Positions 5,505 through 10,846 of a DNA stretch of 10,846 nt are shown here, piece after piece; position 1 is the first letter of the stretch, and every line of letters begins with the position of its first letter. A program made the translations under genes and the position numbers. Source of the stretch: an uncultured Selenomonadales bacterium (GTDB lineage Bacteria > Bacillota > Negativicutes > Selenomonadales > Selenomonadaceae). The stretch lies in contig CALFJB010000021.1 in the NCBI GenBank assembly GCA_937877565.1, forward strand, positions 1 through 10,846. The letters run 5' to 3'. Below the pieces are notes generated by a model that was given only the letters and a program-made list of their open reading frames with translations, was not told the origin of the DNA and searched no databases.

Positions 5505-7130
5505 TCATTTTTGAAACTGAAAATTTTGACCGTCCGCCCAATCATCAGGTAAACCTTCAACCAACATTACAGGACATTCAGAATTTTCTTTTACGTAATT
5601 TGCAACGCTGCCAATTTCATCTTTGTTGAAGCCGCCAAAACCTTTTGAACCCATTATAATCATATCGCAATTTTCATACTGCGCCACGTCAATAATAGTT
5701 TCGCCGGGATCGCCAATTTCCACGCGAATTTTTGCCTTAATATGACGCGGTATAACTTCTTCCATTAATTCAGACAAAAAATTATAAGCCGCCGCGTTCA
5801 ATTCAGCAGGAATGTAGCCGCTCAAGCTGACTTGTTCAAATGCTGAAATTTCTTTGTCCAATTCAACGCACATCAGCAAAGTTACTTTTGCGCCATGACG
5901 TTCGGCGACTTTTATACCTTCCAACGCCGCCTTAAAAGCTTGCCCCGAGCCGTCAGTTGGTATCAAAATATGTTGCAGATTCGGCTCTTCAGGAGTTTCA
6001 GGAACTTTTTCTTCAACAGTTTCAGTTAAAAATTCGGCGCGGCTTTTTTCAAACCTCAAACTGAATAAAATTGCTACAATTCCAATGTAAACTAAAAATG
6101 CTCCAATTTCCGAACTTATGGCCGGTAAACTTGCGCCGCGTTGAATTATATCCCGCGTAAAATGAAATTGCCACGTCAAAGGGAAAATGTGCGCCAAACT
6201 TACTACCCAACCTGATAAATGGTCAAGTGGCGAAGTTACACCGCCAAATATAAAGCCGCCCGGTATAAATAAAATCATTCGGCTTGACGCAACGCCGGGA
6301 TTTGCCGCCGTCCAGCCCATAAATACGCTGATCATTCCGATTGTTATTGCCATTAACAATTCAATGATTAAAAATTCTATCAGCCGACCGGAAAAGACTA
6401 AATCGCCCCAAACTCTAAGCACTGCCAATCCCAAAAACATTGAAACTACCAGACAAAAAACGTATGGAATCAGCCGCGCTATTAAGTCGAAGGGCGTACC
6501 GTTTTTTAAAATTCGTTCATATCTTTTTGAAAGGCGAAGGCGCGGCACCATTCCTATTGTTGCAAATGTGAAAAACATTGCGCCGAAGAAAAATAAAAAT
6601 CCTTGCGTTTGAGTGTTGGAAGTTGAACCGGCAGGATTAAACAAATTTCTGCTGTTCAAAGTCAAACCGCCGGAACTTCCACCGCTTGCCATTGCGTTAT
6701 CAATAGCCACTATTTCCGGCATCGCCTCTTTAATATCTGCAGTTTGCGCGGTGTTGCTATTGTCATAAAAAATTCCAATAGGCGCGGCGTCGCCGCTGTA
6801 ACGATTTTTTTCAAGTCCCTGCGGCAGATAAATCACTGCAACAACTTGATCGCGGTAGCAGAGTGTTTCAGGATTCACGGGAGAATTTAAAATGCTCGTA
6901 ACTTTCATATATTCCGACGCGTCAATTTTAGTTATCAATTCGCGGCTGTAGCGGGAGTTGTCCAAGTCAATGACTGCAACAGGCGCATCTTTGCTGAAAT
7001 TTCCGGCAAGCATAACCGACAAAACCACGCTGATAACCATTGCAACCATTATGCAAACTTTTTCGTAGGGCATACCTTTGCCGCTGAAAAGAAATTTCAC
7101 TTCGTCCAATAAAGATTTTTTAAAGCCCAT
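5505..7130 (-). CDS. ABC-2-type permease fused to a universal stress protein domain (541 aa)
   Basis: Residues 1-375 look like an ABC-2 export permease of the YhhJ/YbhR/DrrB type. A cytoplasmic N-terminus and one membrane segment (about 25-43) come first, then an extracytoplasmic domain (45-170) with the family-typical VAVIDLDNSRYSRELI, then about five membrane segments (175-365). After an acidic, proline-rich linker (about 372-384), residues 385-527 form a complete Usp domain. It opens with HILIPTDGSG (Asp392) and carries the nucleotide-binding pattern G-2x-G-9x-G-S in MGSKGFGGFNKDEIGSV, so it should bind ATP or another adenine nucleotide. The upstream HlyD-like gene supplies a periplasmic adaptor; no ATPase is present. 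I place the start at ATG 7128-7130 with AGGTGA five bases upstream. A GTG at 7139 directly abuts the previous stop and lacks its own ribosome site. Confidence 0.87.
   Translation of the reverse strand: MGFKKSLLDEVKFLFSGKGMPYEKVCIMVAMVISVVLSVMLAGNFSKDAPVAVIDLDNSRYSRELITKIDASEYMKVTSILNSPVNPETLCYRDQVVAVIYLPQGLEKNRYSGDAAPIGIFYDNSNTAQTADIKEAMPEIVAIDNAMASGGSSGGLTLNSRNLFNPAGSTSNTQTQGFLFFFGAMFFTFATIGMVPRLRLSKRYERILKNGTPFDLIARLIPYVFCLVVSMFLGLAVLRVWGDLVFSGRLIEFLIIELLMAITIGMISVFMGWTAANPGVASSRMILFIPGGFIFGGVTSPLDHLSGWVVSLAHIFPLTWQFHFTRDIIQRGASLPAISSEIGAFLVYIGIVAILFSLRFEKSRAEFLTETVEEKVPETPEEPNLQHILIPTDGSGQAFKAALEGIKVAERHGAKVTLLMCVELDKEISAFEQVSLSGYIPAELNAAAYNFLSELMEEVIPRHIKAKIRVEIGDPGETIIDVAQYENCDMIIMGSKGFGGFNKDEIGSVANYVKENSECPVMLVEGLPDDWADGQNFQFQK
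5550..5978 (-). other. C-terminal Usp (UspA-like) domain of the permease
   Basis: Segment encoding residues 385-527 of the permease: an alpha/beta Usp fold with the N-terminal DGS motif and the ATP-loop glycines. It is continuous with the membrane part, with no stop or frameshift between. The following six residues or so before the stop are a short polar tail. The permease C-terminus should be cytoplasmic, so the domain can sample cytoplasmic nucleotide or stress state. Confidence 0.85.
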
Positions 7131-7135
7131 AACAT

Positions 7136-7141
7136 TCACCT
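7136..7141 (-). promoter_or_regulatory. Ribosome binding site of the permease-Usp gene
   Basis: AGGTGA on the minus strand overlaps the last two bases of the HlyD-like gene's TAG stop and sits five bases before the ATG at 7130. The overlap implies translational coupling. It also decides the start in favour of ATG 7130 over GTG 7139. Confidence 0.6.
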
Positions 7142-8237
7142 AGTCGAAGTCAACTCTGACAGTTTGCCCTGCCAAAACATCACTGTCCGGCGAAATGTAA
7201 ATTCTGACTTGAAACGCCGATAAATCAGCTTGCCCTTTTTCGCGGGATTGTTTTAAATCTGCAAAACCGGGAGCTTGCGTTAAAAGTCTGATTGTACCGG
7301 TAATTTTTTTATCGTCAGCGATTGTGCGGCAAATAATTTCGTCGCCTTCGCGCAGGTTTACGGCTTGTTCTTCAGAAACGTAAATATCATAATAAATTCT
7401 GCGCGTTTCCAGTAAAACTACGGGAACATTTGGGGAAATCATTTCGCCCTGCTTGCTTAAAACGCTAATAATTTTTCCATCTTCAGGCGCGTATAATTTC
7501 AAGCGGCTTTTTGCAATTTCCAATTCTTTAAGTTGAATTTCCAAAGATTTTTTTGACTGATTAAGGGCGGCAATATCGTTTTCGACGTTTTGAGCGGCGG
7601 CGCGTTCCTGCGCGATTGTCGGCAAATTTAAAGAATTTGTAACGCCTGTATCGACACTTCCCGCCAAAAGTCTTTCAAGTTGTTGTTGCTGATTCTGAAC
7701 ATTTGCCCGCGCCACATTTAAAGCCATCGTTGCATCGTCAAGTTGCGCCTTTGCTATTGCGCCTTCACTTACCAAAGTTAATTTGCGATTGTAGTCAATT
7801 TCGGCGTTTTTCAAAGTTGCTTGAGCCGAATTTAAGGCGGCGCGTTGAGCGTCAATCTGTCTGAAAGATTGTTGCTCGTCGTTTGAGACTTTGAACAAAT
7901 TTACATTCATACTGCCGGAAGTCGATTTAATTTGCGCGTCAAGTTGGGCAATTTGCGTTTTCAATTTTTCAATAGATAAATCTGTATCAGTTGAATCAAT
8001 TTCCATTATCAAATCACCGGCTTGAACGTTTTGCCCTTCGCGCACGGCTTCATTAATCATTCTGCCGCCGACTGAATCGAACGCCAATTTTATTTGCTCC
8101 GCCGTTAAAATGCTGTCTTTCTTTTCGACAGCTAAAATTGTTGCGTCGTTTCCTTTGTACATTAGTACAATTCCGCTCACAATGAAAACGACAATCAGAA
8201 AAATTCCGGCTTTCCTAGCTTTTTGCGCTGAATTCAT
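7140..8237 (-). CDS. HlyD-type membrane fusion protein (365 aa)
   Basis: Periplasmic adaptor of the HlyD/EmrA family, expected to link an inner-membrane exporter to an outer-membrane channel. Residues 11-27 form a single N-terminal membrane anchor. Residues 49-82 are the first half of a lipoyl/biotinyl-like domain (GGRMINEAVREGQNVQAGD). Residues 85-247 are Gln/Ala/Leu/Lys-rich and form an alpha-helical coiled-coil hairpin. Residues 248-277 (LYAPEDGKIISVLSKQGEMI) complete the lipoyl domain, and 281-365 form the beta-barrel part. Length is normal. ATG at 8235-8237 has AAGGAG nine bases upstream. The stop codon touches the ribosome site of the permease gene, so the two form one operon. No TolC-like channel gene is present in the window. 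It resembles YhiI-type adaptors paired with ABC-2 permeases; the exported substrate is unknown. Confidence 0.9.
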   Translation of the reverse strand: MNSAQKARKAGIFLIVVFIVSGIVLMYKGNDATILAVEKKDSILTAEQIKLAFDSVGGRMINEAVREGQNVQAGDLIMEIDSTDTDLSIEKLKTQIAQLDAQIKSTSGSMNVNLFKVSNDEQQSFRQIDAQRAALNSAQATLKNAEIDYNRKLTLVSEGAIAKAQLDDATMALNVARANVQNQQQQLERLLAGSVDTGVTNSLNLPTIAQERAAAQNVENDIAALNQSKKSLEIQLKELEIAKSRLKLYAPEDGKIISVLSKQGEMISPNVPVVLLETRRIYYDIYVSEEQAVNLREGDEIICRTIADDKKITGTIRLLTQAPGFADLKQSREKGQADLSAFQVRIYISPDSDVLAGQTVRVDFD

Positions 8238-8300
8238 TAACTATCACTCCTTAAAAATTTTTTGTAATTTTTGACGAAATTTTTTCAGTGCTGATAGTTA
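8238..8300 (-). promoter_or_regulatory. Inverted repeat overlapping the ribosome site of the HlyD operon
   Basis: On the minus strand, TAACTATCA (plus 8292-8300) is the exact reverse complement of TGATAGTTA (plus 8238-8246), 45 bases apart. The second arm fills exactly the nine bases between AAGGAG (8247-8252) and the ATG. In mRNA, pairing of the arms would bury the start region. On DNA the arms could be paired operator half-sites. I see no convincing -35/-10 pair in 8301-8373, although an operon promoter must lie there because a terminator precedes it. Confidence 0.45.
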
Positions 8301-8373
8301 CACAGTTTCACCGGAAAAAATCTACGCAAATTTTTATAAAAAAATTCCACGAACAAAAAATTTTTCCTGCAAC

Positions 8374-8395
8374 AAAAAAAGCGGCTATTCGCCGC
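8374..8395 (-). terminator. Intrinsic terminator of the binding-protein/diguanylate cyclase operon
   Basis: GCGGC (8381-8385) and GCCGC (8391-8395) form a five-pair GC stem with a five-base loop. Seven T residues follow on the minus strand (plus 8374-8380). The opposite side is also T-rich (8398-8404 on the plus strand), so it may work in both directions. It lies 27 bases past the cyclase stop codon. Confidence 0.82.
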
Positions 8396-8421
8396 AAATT
8401 TTTTATATTGTCGATAAAAAT

Positions 8422-9588
8422 TTAGTCGTCAATTATGACATCGTCCGAAGAGTAGCGAACATAACAAGCTTTTCCGTTTTCTTTGGATTGATAAAGAGCC
8501 TTGTCCGCCAACTTGTAAAGTGTCTGGAAGTTGTAACCTTTTGAATCAGTGCCAATACCGATACTGCAAGAAAAATGTTTGGCGGGACCAATTTCCATTC
8601 CTGCAAGCTCGTTTAAAATTTCCTGTGAAATTTCGTCAGGGCGTTTCAAATGTTCAGCTAACATTTGCGGCATATAAACCATAAATTCATCGCCGCCAAT
8701 ACGTCCGATAATGTCATGAGTGCGGAAGGCACGCCCCAAAACGTTGCCGAATGCTTTTAAAACTTCGTCGCCTATTGCGTGACCGTAAGTATCATTTATA
8801 GTTTTAAAATTATCGAAGTCAAAAATTAAAAGTACGGAAACTTCTTCCGGCGGCTGATTGTCGATAGTTTTTTGAACTTCCTCTTCAAAGGAGCGTTTAT
8901 TGTATAAGCCCGTCAACAAATCGTGCTTGCTCTTGTCTGAAACTTCGTAGAATTCTTTTGAAACGCGATCGACGTACCAACGAATAAAAGCAAACGCTAT
9001 GCCCAAAACTATCCCTGCTACTAAGAGAGTTATAGCAACGTAACTATGGATAATACTTTCAAAGCCTTTGGTAGACTGCGACGCCATAAGTGCGCCGGCG
9101 ATTTTCCCGTTACTTTCTTGAAGAATTGGTATTATATAAGCATGGCAAGGGCTGCCGTTAATATTTGTAGTCGGACACCAAATTTGCGCACCTTCTTTTA
9201 AAGTATACTCGTAAATTTGATCAATGGCATCAGTTTTTACGAAGCGCGAACCGTTAGCATCAAAAATGGAAGTCATTTCCGGCGTATCTTCAAAAAAGAA
9301 AGTAATATCCGCGCCGGTTTGTTCCTTCAAATCGTCAACAACCGAAGTTTCAAGCGAAACATTAAAATTCATACCGCGCCAAACGTTGCCATCAGCTTTT
9401 CTTGCGTAATCGCCGTAACCGTGACTGGAGTATAACGCCATTGCCGCAAGTGCCGTAGATTTTAATTGCCCGCGCTTTTCGTCATAAATACTTGATTGAA
9501 ATTGTACAAAGCCAATCGCCAATGAGATTATTGCAAATACGAGTATTGGTACACAATTCGCAATCAAAAGTTTTGTACTATATTTCAT
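8422..9588 (-). CDS. Membrane diguanylate cyclase with extracytoplasmic sensor domain (388 aa)
   Basis: Makes cyclic di-GMP from two GTP. Residues 8-30 are membrane segment one. Residues 31-180 are an extracytoplasmic region resembling a single Cache-type sensor, with two cysteines (C138, C148) flanking TTNINGSP. Residues 183-203 are membrane segment two. A short helical linker follows, then the GGDEF domain from 222 (DLLTGLYNKRSF). Catalytic features are intact: metal-site Asp257 in FDFDNFKTIND, and GGDEF at 298-302. The RTHD product-inhibition site (289-292) sits five residues before it, so feedback inhibition by c-di-GMP is expected. No EAL or HD-GYP domain is present. ATG at 9586-9588 has AAGGTG six bases upstream, overlapping the stop codon of the binding-protein gene, so the two are co-transcribed and probably coupled. 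The signal sensed is unknown; the co-encoded binding protein is a possible partner. Confidence 0.93.
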   Translation of the reverse strand: MKYSTKLLIANCVPILVFAIISLAIGFVQFQSSIYDEKRGQLKSTALAAMALYSSHGYGDYARKADGNVWRGMNFNVSLETSVVDDLKEQTGADITFFFEDTPEMTSIFDANGSRFVKTDAIDQIYEYTLKEGAQIWCPTTNINGSPCHAYIIPILQESNGKIAGALMASQSTKGFESIIHSYVAITLLVAGIVLGIAFAFIRWYVDRVSKEFYEVSDKSKHDLLTGLYNKRSFEEEVQKTIDNQPPEEVSVLLIFDFDNFKTINDTYGHAIGDEVLKAFGNVLGRAFRTHDIIGRIGGDEFMVYMPQMLAEHLKRPDEISQEILNELAGMEIGPAKHFSCSIGIGTDSKGYNFQTLYKLADKALYQSKENGKACYVRYSSDDVIIDD

Positions 9589-9598
9589 TTGTTACACC

Positions 9599-10576
9599 TT
9601 AGACTGAATCTCTGAATAAAACCACAACGCCTGTATCAATTCTCTTGTTATTTTCGGTAAAAGTTCCTTTTAAAGCCTCAACGGCGGTTTTAATTCCGTC
9701 GTGTCCCATGACTTCCGGTTTTTGTTGAATAGTTGCATAGAGGTAACCGTCATGGAGCAAAGTTAAAACTGAATCTGAAGTATCAAAACCCATAACCATT
9801 TGCTTGGAGCCTGATTCGCGCATTTGTTCGCCAATGGCGCGTGCAGTACGTTCATTTGATCCGAAAAATGCAACGTATTCGGGATGAGCAGCAGCAAAAT
9901 CTTTCAAAGATTGGTTGTCGTCTTCAGCGTAGAAAGTTTCAGTAAGTACAAAGTCTGTACCTTCAAAAGCTTGACGAAAACCTTTAGTTCTAAGTTCGGT
10001 ACTTGTTACATTGGATTTATTGGCAGTAACGCCAATAGTTCCGGAAGTAATTCCCGCGTCTGCAAGTCCTTTTTTCAAAGTTTCACCGGCGGTAACGCCT
10101 GCGGCTTCGTTATCTGTTGCCAAAAATGCAACATGATCAAATTCAGATGGATTATCAACATAAACGATTTTAACACCGGCGGCGGCGGCTTTTTCCAATG
10201 CCGGAATAACTCCACGCGGTGAACTGGATGCAAGCAGAATAGCGTTTGCACCTTCAGCAACTGCTTGATCTATACATTCCATTTGCGGTCCGTCTTCGTT
10301 TAAATCTGGGCCAATCCATTTATAGTCAATTCCGCCAATTTCTTCGACGGCTTGACGGCAACCTTTATCGATTGACTTCCAAAAATCGTCAACCAAATCC
10401 ATTGTAATGAGGTAAATTTTGTACTGATTTTCGCCGTTGGAATTTGCTCCACTAGGTTTATTGGATTGTTCCACAACTGAAACTTGTTGATCGTCGCCGC
10501 AACCGGCAGCAACGACCGAGAATAGAACTACGAGAATACCTGTTAGGATTAACTTTAAGTTTTTCACATTACACAC
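9599..10576 (-). CDS. Sugar-type periplasmic binding lipoprotein (Peripla_BP_4, RbsB-like; about 322-325 aa)
   Basis: Type I periplasmic binding protein related to ribose/galactose-type solute-binding proteins. Residues 1-25 are a lipoprotein signal with lipobox VAAGC (Cys26), giving an exported protein tethered to the outer face of the inner membrane. After a Ser/Asn-rich spacer (29-50), the fold begins at YKIYLITMDLVDDFWKSI (52-69). It contains typical stretches AVAEGANAILLASSS and VYVDNP, the hinge-region GFDTSDSVLTLLHDGYLYAT, and a C-terminal IDTGVVVL. The length is full. The annotated start is GTG 10574-10576. A GTG at 10565-10567 would give the more usual MKNLKLIL opening with GGGTG six bases upstream, and I slightly prefer it. 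No permease or ATPase gene follows; a diguanylate cyclase does, 10 bases away. It may therefore serve sensing, or supply ligand to transporters encoded elsewhere. Confidence 0.88.
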   Translation of the reverse strand: MCNVKNLKLILTGILVVLFSVVAAGCGDDQQVSVVEQSNKPSGANSNGENQYKIYLITMDLVDDFWKSIDKGCRQAVEEIGGIDYKWIGPDLNEDGPQMECIDQAVAEGANAILLASSSPRGVIPALEKAAAAGVKIVYVDNPSEFDHVAFLATDNEAAGVTAGETLKKGLADAGITSGTIGVTANKSNVTSTELRTKGFRQAFEGTDFVLTETFYAEDDNQSLKDFAAAHPEYVAFFGSNERTARAIGEQMRESGSKQMVMGFDTSDSVLTLLHDGYLYATIQQKPEVMGHDGIKTAVEALKGTFTENNKRIDTGVVVLFRDSV

Positions 10577-10592
10577 CCGCCCATTCCTGTTA

Positions 10593-10602
10593 TTGTATAC
10601 AA
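10593..10602. promoter_or_regulatory. Perfect 10-base palindrome downstream of the promoter
   Basis: TTGTATACAA is fully self-complementary and lies between the predicted -10 box and the start codon of the binding-protein gene, at about the expected transcription start. The position suits a repressor operator. At ten bases in AT-rich DNA it could be chance. Confidence 0.3.
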
Positions 10603-10604
10603 AT

Positions 10605-10632
10605 ATATTACACTCAAATAAAATTTTGTCAA
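10605..10632 (-). promoter_or_regulatory. Promoter of the binding-protein/diguanylate cyclase operon
   Basis: On the minus strand, a perfect TTGACA (10627-10632) is followed after 16 bases by TAATAT (10605-10610, 4/6 to TATAAT). Predicted initiation near 10597 leaves a leader of about 20-30 bases. The -35 match is the best in the window; the -10 is imperfect. Confidence 0.55.
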
Positions 10633-10798
10633 TGTTTTCAGACTACTTGGCGGGAAAAATATTTTTTTATTTTCTTAAGTTTGATTATAGCTCACAAAAC
10701 TTTTTGTTATATACTTCTACAAATAAATTTTTTCTTGCAAAAATTTTATTTCCTTATAATGTTTTTACAAATTCGTAATTTAGATTTTTTTAAACGGC
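10633..10798. other. AT-rich intergenic region with no recognisable gene
   Basis: A/T-dominated sequence upstream of the binding-protein operon. The longest open frame (plus strand, 10593-10778) encodes a Phe/Leu/Tyr/Asn-rich low-complexity peptide with no ribosome site and is not credible as a gene. Isolated TATAAT-like hexamers occur on the minus strand (10684-10689) and the plus strand (10755-10760) without good -35 partners. I see no RNA gene or riboswitch fold. Confidence 0.6.
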
Positions 10799-10846
10799 TT
10801 TTCTTTCTTTGGCGCAAAGAAAGAAAACCCGCCCAAAAGAAAGAAA
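10799..10846. repeat. Perfect 13-bp inverted repeat with CTTT/AAAG tetrad pattern
   Basis: The left arm TTTTCTTTCTTTG (10799-10811) and right arm CAAAGAAAGAAAA (10815-10827) are exact reverse complements around a GCG loop. A further AAAAGAAAGAAA copy (10835-10846) follows and runs off the window end. The strand asymmetry (pyrimidine arm, purine arm) and the extra copy suggest a dispersed palindromic element or a strong hairpin. It may also belong to the 3' end of a gene beyond the window. Confidence 0.65.

Noticed and set aside
6187..6612. Plus-strand open frame of 141 codons
   Set aside because: It lies entirely opposite the membrane part of the permease, has no ribosome site, and its Lys/Pro/Ile-rich translation looks like an antisense shadow.
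9884..10222. Plus-strand open frame of 112 codons
   Set aside because: Antisense to the binding-protein gene. Its Ser/Phe/Gly-rich, repeat-poor translation with no initiation signal is a shadow of that gene's codon pattern.
9599..10576. LacI-type transcription factor
   Set aside because: The ligand-binding fold is shared, but the N-terminus is a lipoprotein signal with lipobox Cys and has no helix-turn-helix.
10593..10778. Plus-strand open frame of 61 codons in the right intergenic region
   Set aside because: Overlaps the promoter of the minus-strand operon, is AT-driven low complexity and lacks a Shine-Dalgarno.

Overview
The window is an AT-rich stretch carrying seven genes, all on the minus strand, so transcription runs from high to low coordinates. 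Intergenic gaps are short (10 to 270 bases). Three strong intrinsic terminators split the window into four transcription units. Bacillus-type Shine-Dalgarno sites and Firmicute-like membrane proteins occur alongside an autotransporter-type outer-membrane beta-barrel. That combination suggests a diderm Firmicute, probably a Negativicute (Selenomonas/Phascolarctobacterium-like). This is an inference from gene content, not a database match.

In transcription order: (1) 10576-8422 is a two-gene operon encoding a lipoprotein of the sugar-type periplasmic binding protein family and, 10 bases downstream, a membrane diguanylate cyclase with an extracytoplasmic sensor region. No ABC permease or ATPase accompanies the binding protein. 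Ligand-to-c-di-GMP signalling is therefore a reasonable hypothesis. (2) 8237-5505 is a two-gene operon encoding an HlyD-type membrane fusion protein and an ABC-2-type permease with a complete universal stress protein (Usp) domain fused to its C-terminus. No ATPase gene is present. (3) 5292-3163 is a single gene for a 709-residue autotransporter-like surface protein. It has tandem beta-helix-like repeats, and its signal-peptide coding region contains an uninterrupted run of 12 G. Gain or loss of one G would truncate the protein within a few codons, so this is a strong candidate for phase variation. (4) 3009-47 encodes two polytopic membrane proteins, a YjiH-family Gate-domain protein and an NhaC-family Na+/H+ antiporter. 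They are separated by a cluster of 7-base repeats that can fold into a long hairpin.

The theme of the window is the cell envelope: sensing, an export-type pump, a variable surface protein and ion or solute transport. The most notable points are the poly-G switch, the permease-Usp fusion, the binding-protein/cyclase pair and the heptad-repeat palindrome. The right end (10633-10846) is AT-rich and non-coding, and ends in a perfect 13-bp inverted repeat that looks like a dispersed element.
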